Source: an uncultured Eubacteriales bacterium
GTDB taxonomy: Bacteria > Bacillota > Clostridia > UBA1381
Direction: 5' to 3'
DNA: 7,813 nt
NCBI GenBank assembly: GCA_900556575.1
Contig: USPO01000063.1
Span: 1-7,813 of the forward strand
The position numbers were made by a program, and so were the translations under genes. Each line of letters begins with the position of its first letter. The first letter of the stretch is position 1. The notes under the pieces were generated by a model. The model had not been told where the DNA came from. It saw nothing but the letters and a program-made list of their open reading frames with translations, and did not search any database. Shown in pieces: positions 1 to 6,114 of this stretch.

Positions 1-53
1 TTCTACAACCCCAAGAGGCTGTCACAAAACTCTTTGAGTTTTGCAACAGCCTC
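1..53. repeat. Left arm of a perfect 53-bp terminal inverted repeat
   Basis: Positions 1-53 are the exact reverse complement of 7761-7813; the match stops at position 54. The arm consists of a 14-nt outer flank (1-14, TTCTACAACCCCAA) and a 39-nt hairpin unit (15-53: two 18-nt half-stems around TTT). Its inner edge takes in two of the three bases of the stop codon (52-54) of the GNAT gene. The repeat may continue left of the window. Identity of the non-hairpin flank as well as the stem means this is a repeated element and not two similar terminators by chance. Whether it is a mobile-element end, a dispersed palindromic repeat or a recombination site cannot be decided here. Confidence 0.95.
15..53 (-). 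terminator. Hairpin directly after the GNAT gene, possible terminator
   Basis: Read on the minus strand (out of the GNAT gene), the RNA forms an 18-bp stem with an AAA loop. Its two central non-Watson-Crick pairs become U-G and G-U wobbles, so the stem is continuous. It starts within the GNAT stop codon. The bases that follow (TTGGGGTTGTAGAA) contain no uridine run, so intrinsic termination is uncertain; it may act as a 3'-end stabiliser instead. Confidence 0.4.
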
Positions 54-615
54 ATAGTTTTCTAAACATTTGAATAAATCTATCTGTTTTATCATGCTGT
101 AAAATTTTAAATCCATTATCTCTATAAAAATCTACAACTTTTTCATTACATTCTGTATCTTCTATTTCTAACAAACAAATACGACCTCCAAGTATGTCTT
201 TTGCACTATACACTGTCCCCAACGCTAATGAAAGTAATTCTTTTCCAATAATTTTATTTTTATATATACTATTTTTCCCAAGCTGACCTATTAATATTAC
301 AGCAATTGACGAAACATCCTTAGAAAATCCATCTATACTTTTTATAACAGATTTTGAAACACTCTCATCAAAATCTATTGATTTAAGGCTCAATGTATAA
401 TATGCCAATATTTCGCCATTTAGCGAATCTACTACAAGATACGTACAACTTTTTCCTCTGCATTCATATGACGCGGCCTTATTTTTCAAAAACATTTCTA
501 CGTCATTATTCAAACATGAAAAATTTAATATTCTTGGCATGTAATATTCATTCAAATCGTTGTCACTAATAATATCTTTTAACTTTACGATTTGGAACTT
601 ATTGACTTCAGCCAT
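52..615 (-). CDS. GNAT-family N-acetyltransferase, probable toxin of a toxin-antitoxin pair
   Basis: This 187-residue protein is about the size of GNAT toxins of the TacT/AtaT type, which acetylate the amino group on charged tRNAs using acetyl-CoA. That activity is family knowledge and is not shown here. The N-terminal segment 29-63 (ILNFSC...DVEMFLKNKAASY...TYLVVDS) fits the 'F.C....L..FL...A' start common in these toxins. Residues 105-133 form the acetyl-CoA-binding strand and helix (GQLGKN...IIGKELL), though the usual R/Q-x-x-G-x-G/A loop is degenerate. FYRDNGF at 163-169 is the typical C-terminal GNAT motif carrying the conserved tyrosine. The start at 615 has GAGGAG (624-629) 8 nt upstream. 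The gene overlaps the preceding small ORF by 31 nt, so translation is probably coupled. It is AT-rich compared with the genes to its right. An ordinary small-molecule acetyltransferase is the alternative. Confidence 0.75.
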   Translation of the reverse strand: MAEVNKFQIVKLKDIISDNDLNEYYMPRILNFSCLNNDVEMFLKNKAASYECRGKSCTYLVVDSLNGEILAYYTLSLKSIDFDESVSKSVIKSIDGFSKDVSSIAVILIGQLGKNSIYKNKIIGKELLSLALGTVYSAKDILGGRICLLEIEDTECNEKVVDFYRDNGFKILQHDKTDRFIQMFRKL

Positions 616-758
616 ATCTTAAACTCCTCTTTTTTCATTGGCGATGTAACATTCACTGTCTGTAACTCATATGTCTTATTATTATTTAATTCATTTGCTA
701 AAATTCTTGCTGCGTTTTCATCAAGTACTATTTTTTTATTAAAAGTTGAAGTTGCCAT
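585..758 (-). CDS. Small 57-residue protein, probable antitoxin to the GNAT toxin
   Basis: The ORF starts at the ATG at 756-758 behind a strong ribosome binding site, GGAGGAA (764-770), 5 nt away, and ends with TAA at 585-587 inside the GNAT gene. The predicted protein begins MATSTFNKKIVLDENAARIL: a short polar beta-type N terminus followed by a helical segment (about 13-27), a central linker, and a lysine-rich C terminus (42-57). The N terminus resembles ribbon-helix-helix type antitoxins, but the protein is too short to assign to a family with certainty. Position (first gene, good promoter, 31-nt overlap with the acetyltransferase) is the main evidence for an antitoxin role: GNAT toxins are normally encoded just after a small DNA-binding antitoxin. 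Expected roles are neutralising the enzyme and repressing the promoter at 801-829. Confidence 0.65.
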   Translation of the reverse strand: MATSTFNKKIVLDENAARILANELNNNKTYELQTVNVTSPMKKEEFKIWLKSISSKS

Positions 759-800
759 GTCACTTCCTCCAATCTAAACAAAATAATATTCTTCTTTTAT

Positions 801-829
801 ATAATATCACATATCAGTCAATTTTGCAA
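801..829 (-). promoter_or_regulatory. Promoter of the antitoxin-toxin pair
   Basis: On the minus strand a -35 TTGCAA (824-829, 4 of 6 consensus bases) is followed by a 17-nt spacer and a -10 TATTAT (801-806, 5 of 6). TGA lies immediately before the -10, giving an extended -10. The start codon at 758 is about 40 nt downstream. The presence of a dedicated promoter only 16 nt after the esterase stop codon supports the pair being its own transcription unit. Confidence 0.65.
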
Positions 830-844
830 GTGATTTTTTTACCA

Positions 845-1942
845 CTATATTTGCAATCCGGTTATATCGGCATCTATATCGGCACTGTCGGGTAAATTTA
901 CAAGACCTATCGACTTTATATGCTCTTTCATCGATGAATTATCGAAGCTGTCCGACTTATCCGCATATACCTGTTCTGTTTTAATTCTTCCTTTATCAAT
1001 AAATTCAGCAATAGGAGTTATATTATTTTTTAATACTTCCTGTGCAAAAAACTTTGCAATCATCAGTCCGCCTATATCGTTTGTATGAGTATAGTCTCTT
1101 TCTTCACCTTTGCATCGAAAAAATTCCCACGACTTTACAGGTCCGGCAGTCTCAAAATAATCCGTTGTTTTCTTCCACATATCAACAAATGGAATCCCTT
1201 TTTCTTCTGCGACCTGTTTCACCGCATTCCGGTATTCTCCCAAAAGATTTCTGATAGTTCCGTCTTCTTCAAATATAATACGATTTATCGGCGAATTTAA
1301 TATTATATATGCACCTTTTTCCTTTGCAAAATCCGCAAAATATTTTAATCTCTCAGCATATCCTCCGTATGCATCGAGTTCCTTTAATTTCTGGTCATTA
1401 TGACCGAATTCACATATAAGTACATCTCCCGACTTTATTTTATCCTTAAATGCCGTCCAGTTCGTTTCTATAAATGCCATTGTACACGAACCCGACTGTG
1501 CATGATTCGATACCGCAATACCGGGCTTTAATAAGCTTTGAAGTGCCTGTCCCCAGCCGCAGTAGGTTTCTGACGGTACATAAGGATATTCTGCCGGCTG
1601 ATCTGTTACAGTAGAGTCTCCCGCAATATAAATTGTCGGAATATTAACCGGACTAACTGCCGCTGTTGCCGTTACCGCTCCGTCCGACAAAATAAATATT
1701 TCAAGATTTTTAACCTCGGTATATTCTCCGCCGTCAAAGTGATAATCACATACATTGGAATTAAACACTATATCCATGCTTTCTCCGTTCTTTATCTCCA
1801 CATCATTTCTTATGAAACGCCTGCTCTGAGTAAAAATAGAAAAAACAGTATCCTCATGTGCCTTTATCGTTACAGTTACCTCATAATTTCCGTTAGGAAC
1901 CGCCATACTTATAACTAACGGTTCATTTACATAGTTATTCAT
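845..1942 (-). CDS. SGNH-hydrolase esterase, rhamnogalacturonan acetylesterase-like (CE12)
   Basis: This 365-residue protein fits the RhgT/YesT type of acetylesterase, which removes acetyl groups from rhamnogalacturonan (pectin) fragments. Residues 1-103 look like the beta-sandwich N domain of that family (VPNGNYEVTVTI, later RRFIRNDVEIKNGE). The catalytic SGNH domain follows: block I IAGDSTVTD with nucleophile Ser110; GWGQAL (129-134); NHAQSG (146-151) with the Asn; FGHND (179-183); and DYTHTN with Asp283 and His286 completing the triad. All catalytic residues are present. There is no signal peptide, so it probably acts in the cytoplasm on imported oligosaccharides. The start has GGAGAGG a few bases upstream. 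No transporter or lyase gene lies beside it, so the pathway context is missing. The exact acetylated substrate is inferred from family membership only. Confidence 0.85.
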   Translation of the reverse strand: MNNYVNEPLVISMAVPNGNYEVTVTIKAHEDTVFSIFTQSRRFIRNDVEIKNGESMDIVFNSNVCDYHFDGGEYTEVKNLEIFILSDGAVTATAAVSPVNIPTIYIAGDSTVTDQPAEYPYVPSETYCGWGQALQSLLKPGIAVSNHAQSGSCTMAFIETNWTAFKDKIKSGDVLICEFGHNDQKLKELDAYGGYAERLKYFADFAKEKGAYIILNSPINRIIFEEDGTIRNLLGEYRNAVKQVAEEKGIPFVDMWKKTTDYFETAGPVKSWEFFRCKGEERDYTHTNDIGGLMIAKFFAQEVLKNNITPIAEFIDKGRIKTEQVYADKSDSFDNSSMKEHIKSIGLVNLPDSADIDADITGLQI

Positions 1943-1956
1943 TTACCTCTCCATTC

Positions 1957-1978
1957 TTTGCCGCATTGCTGCGGCAAA
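1957..1978 (-). promoter_or_regulatory. Perfect 9-bp stem with GCAA loop upstream of the esterase
   Basis: TTTGCCGCA and TGCGGCAAA are perfect inverted repeats separated by 4 nt. On the minus strand (the esterase message) the loop is GCAA, a stable GNRA tetraloop. It ends 14 nt upstream of the start codon, just ahead of the ribosome binding site. A TATACT/TATTAT -10-like sequence lies directly upstream, without a convincing -35. There is no T-run on either strand, so it is not a terminator. It could be an operator for a sugar-responsive regulator or a 5'-leader stem. Confidence 0.5.
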
Positions 1979-1993
1979 AGTATAATATTCATT

Positions 1994-2172
1994 GTAATAA
2001 GCAAAGCAGATTGCACTCTTGAAAGGCGACGGTGTACTTTGTGTACTCCGAGCCTTGAAAGAGGGTTAGATGCAAAAGCTTATGTAATAAGCAAAGCAGA
2101 TTGCACTCTTGAAAGGCGACGGCGTACTTTGTGTACTCCGAGCCTTGAAAGAGGGTGAGATGCAAAGCTTAT
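1994..2172. repeat. Tandem pair of 89-90 bp structured repeats
   Basis: Copy 1 is 1994-2083 (90 nt) and copy 2 is 2084-2172 (89 nt). They differ at only three places: T/C, T/G and one missing A. Each copy folds into one long imperfect hairpin: ATAAGC with GCTTAT, GCA with TGC, CTCTT with AAGAG, AAGGC with GCCTT, GG with CC, and GTAC with GTAC around TTTGT. On the plus strand the internal mismatch between CTCTT and AAGGC is GA facing GA, which forms tandem sheared G-A pairs in RNA; on the minus strand it is UC facing UC. All three differences between copies fall at unpaired positions. The second copy includes the fbp stop codon (2169-2171). It could be a MITE-like or REP-like element, or an RNA motif. 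Confidence 0.9.
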
Positions 2173-4127
2173 TTTATTATTCCCTTTCGGTAGGCTCTTA
2201 CTAATGCCTTAAGAGCATTAATCTTCTTCTGCGTTGCTTTTCCTTCGTCAGTATCTTCCACAAGCAGACGCTTAGGTGCAAGCTCTATAACGTCCAATGT
2301 CGAATACATATCTTCATCTTTCTTTACCGCGTGTTCGACAGATTCAAACGCATCATGTGCACTAAGTACCAAACCGTGTGAATTGAAAAGCAGAGTATAT
2401 CCCGCAATACCCGTCTGAGGCTGATATGCTCTCGAAAGCCCGCCGTCTATTACAATCAGCTTTCCCTTTGCTTTAATCGGACTTTCACCCTTCTTTATCT
2501 TTACCGGAACGTGTCCGTTAATTATATGTGCAAAAATATTGTCCTTGTCAATTCCAAATTCCTCTAAAATCTTATCACAGGTATTCGGGTCTTCAATAAA
2601 TTTATAATACGGGTCTTTAACCTCTGTCCAAATACTCTCATCCTCAATAAAATATCTTTCAAAAGTTGTCATCTTATTCTTTCCGTAAAGAGGAGAATAG
2701 CAGCCGCACCAAAGATACCAAAGAAAATCTTCACCGTATGACTTTTCTTTTGAACCTGCCTTACCAAAATAGCCCTCTCGTGCTATAATTTCTGCCCTGT
2801 CCATAAGAGCCTTGCCGCTGTACTTTGAACCCTTTAGTTCAACATCTCTGAAAGTTCCGTCATCATTCATTGGCATACAGCCATGATAAAGCAGATTATT
2901 ATTTACACTTAAGTACATACTTCCCTTGTTATAAATAAACTTAACATGACGCTGAAGCTTTTCCGAATGAAGGAAAGATGCCCTCAAAGCCTTCATAAGC
3001 TCCTTTTCTCCCTCTGTAAGTTCAAATGGATTTTTAGGGTCTACAGTCGGGAAATTGTTATCTCTCAGCTTATATGTTTTTCCCTCAATATTTATAGTCC
3101 CCGTCACATAATCAATCTTATCAAGCATTATATGATTATCCATTCCAAATTCAGGGTGACGTTTAATAAGCTGTGCTTCAAGCTTATATTGAATTATTGA
3201 GATTGCCTTATGCATTTTTGCCCACAACGCACTGTCATGCCTTGAAAGCTTAACCATATTAGGATTTCTCGGCATAAAATAGCGGCATGGATCGTTCGCA
3301 TAAGTCTCCATCGCAAATACAGTAAGCGGACGCATATTAATACCATATCCATCTTCAAGGCAATCGAAATTTGAATATCGTGTCGATATAGCAAGAACAG
3401 TTGCGATACAAGCCATTGAACCGGCAGCTGCACCCATCCACTGTACATCATGATTACCCCACTGAATATCTACACTGTGATAATTTTCCAGTGTATCAAG
3501 TATAATATCCGCTCTTGGACCTCTGTCAAATATATCGCCTATAATATGTAATGTTCCTATTGCAAGATTTTGTATTAAGTTTGATATTTCCACTATAAAC
3601 TCATCGGATACTCCCATCTCAACAATAGTTGAAATACATTTATTATAATATCCCTCTTTATCAGAACCTATTGCCAAATCCGCCTGAATAAGCTCATCTA
3701 TAATATCACCGAAACAATCCGGCAAAAGCTTGAGAATTGCACTTCTCGTGTACTTAGACGCAACTGTTCGGCAAATCTCGATCAGTCGGTAAATTGTAAT
3801 CTTGTACCAGTCATCAATATTATCCACTTCCTGCTTTATCAGGTCAAGCTTTCTCTCCGGATAATAAATGAGAGTAGAAAGAGTTTCCCTGTCATGCTGT
3901 GAAAGTGTTCTTCCGTAAATTGTCGTAATCTTATCCTTGATTACACCTGACGCATTCTTTAAAATATGCAGAAATGACTCGTATTCACCGTGAATATCAC
4001 TCATAAAATGCTCCGTAAGCTTCGGCAGCTTTTGATGCGACTGAAGTGATATAATTTCCGCACAGGCAGAGGATATATTAGGATATTGCTCCGCCAAAAG
4101 TTTTAGGTAATCAATTGAGTAGTTCAT
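2169..4127 (-). CDS. fbp: Fructose-1,6-bisphosphatase, class III
   Basis: This enzyme hydrolyses fructose 1,6-bisphosphate to fructose 6-phosphate and phosphate, the committed step of gluconeogenesis, in the cytoplasm. At 652 residues it matches the large Firmicutes class III enzyme (Bacillus subtilis type, about 670), which has a calcineurin-like metallophosphatase core. Metal-binding motifs are present in order: DIHGEYESF (Asp44, His46), GDIFDRGPRAD (Asp198, Asp201, Arg202), WGNHD (Asn225, His226, Asp227), NNLLYHG (around 410-416), NGHVPVK (from Asn537, His539) and IDGGLSRAYQ (Asp561). The start at 4127 is chosen because AGAGGGG lies 10 nt upstream; an in-frame ATG at 4196 has no ribosome binding site. 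Known family members need Mn2+ and respond to AMP and phosphoenolpyruvate; that is not visible here. Its stop codon lies inside a repeat copy. Confidence 0.96.
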   Translation of the reverse strand: MNYSIDYLKLLAEQYPNISSACAEIISLQSHQKLPKLTEHFMSDIHGEYESFLHILKNASGVIKDKITTIYGRTLSQHDRETLSTLIYYPERKLDLIKQEVDNIDDWYKITIYRLIEICRTVASKYTRSAILKLLPDCFGDIIDELIQADLAIGSDKEGYYNKCISTIVEMGVSDEFIVEISNLIQNLAIGTLHIIGDIFDRGPRADIILDTLENYHSVDIQWGNHDVQWMGAAAGSMACIATVLAISTRYSNFDCLEDGYGINMRPLTVFAMETYANDPCRYFMPRNPNMVKLSRHDSALWAKMHKAISIIQYKLEAQLIKRHPEFGMDNHIMLDKIDYVTGTINIEGKTYKLRDNNFPTVDPKNPFELTEGEKELMKALRASFLHSEKLQRHVKFIYNKGSMYLSVNNNLLYHGCMPMNDDGTFRDVELKGSKYSGKALMDRAEIIAREGYFGKAGSKEKSYGEDFLWYLWCGCYSPLYGKNKMTTFERYFIEDESIWTEVKDPYYKFIEDPNTCDKILEEFGIDKDNIFAHIINGHVPVKIKKGESPIKAKGKLIVIDGGLSRAYQPQTGIAGYTLLFNSHGLVLSAHDAFESVEHAVKKDEDMYSTLDVIELAPKRLLVEDTDEGKATQKKINALKALVRAYRKGIIK

Positions 4128-4137
4128 ATTTTTGTTT

Positions 4138-4144
4138 CCCCTCT
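4138..4144 (-). promoter_or_regulatory. Ribosome binding site that fixes the fbp start
   Basis: AGAGGGG on the minus strand, 10 nt before the ATG at 4125-4127. No comparable sequence precedes the upstream in-frame ATG at 4196, so the longer 675-residue reading is unlikely. Confidence 0.7.
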
Positions 4145-4195
4145 GATATTTTTGCCTATATTTCTCAGCAGCCGATGAAATATTCTGCAGCCGCA

Positions 4196-4225
4196 TTTAA
4201 ACAACAAAAACGTTAATTATGACAA
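4196..4225 (-). promoter_or_regulatory. Possible fbp promoter
   Basis: On the minus strand TTGTCA (4220-4225, 5 of 6 consensus bases) is followed by an 18-nt spacer and TTTAAA (4196-4201, 4 of 6). It lies in the 113-nt gap between the secreted-protein gene and fbp and would give a leader of about 60 nt. The -10 is weak, so fbp may also be read through from the operon upstream, since no clear terminator separates them. Confidence 0.35.
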
Positions 4226-4240
4226 AATAAAATTTGTCCT

Positions 4241-4678
4241 TTAATAATAGTATATTCTTCCGTTTGAAGAATTATTCTCTCCTTCTGATGAGCTGCTGTC
4301 TCCGTTTCCTCCGTAATAGCTGCTGCCGCTGTCACCGAAAAATTCATTAAATAAATCATCTCCCATTCCAAAGCTCTTGAAAAAGTCCTCTATATCATCG
4401 CTGTCACTATATCCATAGCTTCCGCCGTTATCTCGGTAGTCATTTCCATAGCCATAGCTTCCATTTCCATAACTTTTATTTTTACTATTATCCTTATCAT
4501 TTGATTTATTTTTCTTGTTATCTTTTCCTTTGTATTCCTTTCCATTTATATTTAAATGAAATCTACTGTTATCTGCCTCATATCTGCCGTTAAGAGCATG
4601 GCCTGCACCAGTACATATAATTCCGGATGCAAAAAGCGCAAGCGATGTTATTAATACAGTTTTTGTCAGCTTGTTCAT
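4241..4678 (-). CDS. Small secreted or membrane-anchored low-complexity protein, function unknown
   Basis: I do not recognise this 145-residue protein. Residues 1-6 are a basic start (MNKLTK) and 7-26 a hydrophobic segment, consistent with a signal peptide or single membrane anchor; Cys22 is not in a proper lipobox. A short ordered-looking stretch (30-46) precedes a Lys/Asn/Asp-rich block (47-69) and a Gly/Tyr/Ser/Asn-rich block (70-92). Next comes an acidic segment with two similar units, DDIEDFFKSFG and DDLFNEFFGDSG, then a Ser/Gly/Asn tail ending in YYY. Most of the protein should be disordered outside the membrane. GGGAG lies 9 nt upstream of the start. It is the third gene of an operon, 24 nt after the HAAS gene, so it is probably an envelope partner of those proteins. 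The FF motifs slightly recall the Gly/Phe region of DnaJ, but there is no J domain. Confidence 0.7.
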   Translation of the reverse strand: MNKLTKTVLITSLALFASGIICTGAGHALNGRYEADNSRFHLNINGKEYKGKDNKKNKSNDKDNSKNKSYGNGSYGYGNDYRDNGGSYGYSDSDDIEDFFKSFGMGDDLFNEFFGDSGSSYYGGNGDSSSSEGENNSSNGRIYYY

Positions 4679-4702
4679 TTTTCATTTCTCCCTTCCCCGA
4701 TA

Positions 4703-5269
4703 CTATCTTATCTTCTTTATCCTGCTTTTTATTCTGCGGTATGAAGAATTTAGTTCCTCTGCAAGCCATGGTATAAATTTCTTATACAGCTTCACCATTC
4801 CGAGCATTATAAGCAATCCAATTGCCGACGAAATAAATCCTCCTCCAACGGTACACAGCTTATCACCTGCTGATACTGCCGAGAACAAAATATTTACCGC
4901 ATCGGCAATTCCATTAAGCCAAAGCATAATTCCGGCAAGCGGAGCCATTACCATAAAAACAGCCGCCGCAATGCCAAGCATAAGAATTATAACAGCTGCT
5001 GCCGCACCGGCACAAATTGCCGCCGGAGCCGCAAAAATTGCTGCTATATACATAACAATCTCAGCTGCCCGTGTTTTTTTAGTAGGTATACCCTTTGCAA
5101 GGTATGCTTTCAGTGCTTCCTTGGGTTCACCCAATTCGGAACAGACCTTTTCTTCGTCCATTCCGGGAATAAAATAGCTTCTGAAATAGTTCATCATCTT
5201 TCTTCTTTCATAAGAAAGCATAAAACCCGATTCACGGTATATTTCAGTTAAATACTCATCTCTGCTCAT
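4703..5269 (-). CDS. HAAS-domain (DUF1700-like) multi-pass membrane protein
   Basis: This 188-residue protein begins with a divergent HAAS/DUF1700-type helical domain (1-55): MSRDEYL, then YERRKMMNYFRSYF, then MDEEKVCSELGEPKEAL, matching the family pattern of 'M.R.EYL...L...ER...L.YY.EYF....DEE.V...LG.P...A'. Alanine-rich hydrophobic segments follow at about 69-108, 107-130 and 141-160, giving roughly three or four membrane helices, and a basic tail ends in KSRIKKIR. HAAS domains are proposed to signal between a PadR-type regulator and membrane or adhesin-like partners; this is family knowledge and no specific job can be given. The start at 5269 is preferred over an upstream in-frame ATG at 5317. 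It overlaps the previous stop codon as ATGA and has AAGGAG (5281-5286) 11 nt upstream, so the two genes are translationally coupled. Confidence 0.75.
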   Translation of the reverse strand: MSRDEYLTEIYRESGFMLSYERRKMMNYFRSYFIPGMDEEKVCSELGEPKEALKAYLAKGIPTKKTRAAEIVMYIAAIFAAPAAICAGAAAAVIILMLGIAAAVFMVMAPLAGIMLWLNGIADAVNILFSAVSAGDKLCTVGGGFISSAIGLLIMLGMVKLYKKFIPWLAEELNSSYRRIKSRIKKIR

Positions 5270-6060
5270 TTTATATCCTGCTCCTTGAAATTTAATTCTA
5301 TTTTTCCCATTCCGCATCTCGTTATGATAACATTATCTGAATTATTATCAACCGTTCCGCTTCTTCTTCCACTGTTAAATTCTTCATCATTTATCTTTAT
5401 GCTTCCCATTCCGGTTTCAGCATTAAAGTTAAAGTTCTGCATATCGCTGTCTATATTCGCATAAATACTTCCGCTGCCACAGTTAAACTCTGACGAACCA
5501 AACAGCTTAACAGCTGCTCTTACGCTTCCCTTTCCTGCATCAATATTCATCGAATATACCTTCAAATCATAAATCTCAGCATTTCCGCCTTGAATTTTAA
5601 GCTCAAGTTTTCGCACTGAAGGAATTTTAATCATAACATTTCCATCCTCTGCTGAAACGGAAAGCTTTTGAGGAACAAAGCCATCAGGCACACATATTTC
5701 AATAGGTGCATCTCCCTTTTCTCCATTGTCCTCAATACACCAAACTCCGTTTTCAACGTAACTCATAAGACCTTTCTGAAGATTTTCCTCCAGATTAAAG
5801 CCGCTGCCAGATGTGATAACATAATTTTTTCCTCTTGCTTTCAGTGCTATACTATTTATATCTGAACATACATCAGATTTTTTCTTTTCATCATCTGTTT
5901 TCGGTTTTTTAACAACTAATATAATAAATACAGCTATTGCCGCAATTGCTATTATTGCTGCTGCACCTGCATATATATTACCGTAAAGACTGTATATGAC
6001 AGGTATAAGAATTGCTGATACCACTATAAGCAATACTGCTCTGAATTTGTTTCCGTCCAT
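5266..6060 (-). CDS. Two-helix membrane protein with DUF4097-like beta-repeat domain
   Basis: This 264-residue protein has two adjacent N-terminal membrane helices (about 7-28 and 30-50) joined by a short SLYGN turn, a charged linker (51-68), and a beta-rich C domain (about 70-260). That domain contains regularly spaced turns with Gly followed by a beta strand: AEDGNVMI, QGGNAEI, DAGKGSVRA, NCGSGSIYA, ETGMGSIKI and RCGMGKIEL, most of them about 20 residues apart. This is the signature of DUF4097/DUF4098-type beta-solenoid proteins. Such proteins are often found with HAAS-domain genes. Start 6060 (the third residue of a slightly longer reading) is chosen because AAAAGAGA (6067-6074) then sits 6 nt upstream, whereas it directly abuts the ATG at 6066. 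It is the first gene of the operon, behind a near-consensus promoter. Its biochemical role is unknown. Confidence 0.75.
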   Translation of the reverse strand: MDGNKFRAVLLIVVSAILIPVIYSLYGNIYAGAAAIIAIAAIAVFIILVVKKPKTDDEKKKSDVCSDINSIALKARGKNYVITSGSGFNLEENLQKGLMSYVENGVWCIEDNGEKGDAPIEICVPDGFVPQKLSVSAEDGNVMIKIPSVRKLELKIQGGNAEIYDLKVYSMNIDAGKGSVRAAVKLFGSSEFNCGSGSIYANIDSDMQNFNFNAETGMGSIKINDEEFNSGRRSGTVDNNSDNVIITRCGMGKIELNFKEQDIK

Positions 6061-6114
6061 AATCATTCTCTTTTCTATAATATTATTAGAAAACCTTACT
6101 GTTTTCCTATATAT

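Noticed and set aside
1958..2158. Plus-strand ORF of 66 codons with a repeated amino-acid pattern
   Set aside because: It is the translation of the tandem 90-bp repeat (period divisible by 3), with no ribosome binding site or promoter; the repeated peptide only reflects the DNA repeat.
1994..2172. CRISPR array
   Set aside because: Only two units, directly adjacent with no spacers, each about 90 nt with an internal hairpin; no cas genes.
4128..4196. N-terminal extension of fbp by 23 residues
   Set aside because: The ATG at 4196 lacks a ribosome binding site, and the extension (MRLQNISSAAEKY...) does not resemble the family N terminus; the ATG at 4127 has one.
4221..4238. GACAAA...TTTGTC hairpin as terminator after the secreted-protein gene
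   Set aside because: The stem is six mostly A/T pairs with no T-run after it on the minus strand, and it overlaps the possible -35 of fbp.
4671..5177. Plus-strand ORF of 168 codons opposite the HAAS gene
   Set aside because: It is an antisense shadow; its Ala/Ile-rich product mirrors the hydrophobic coding on the other strand, and no start signals precede it.
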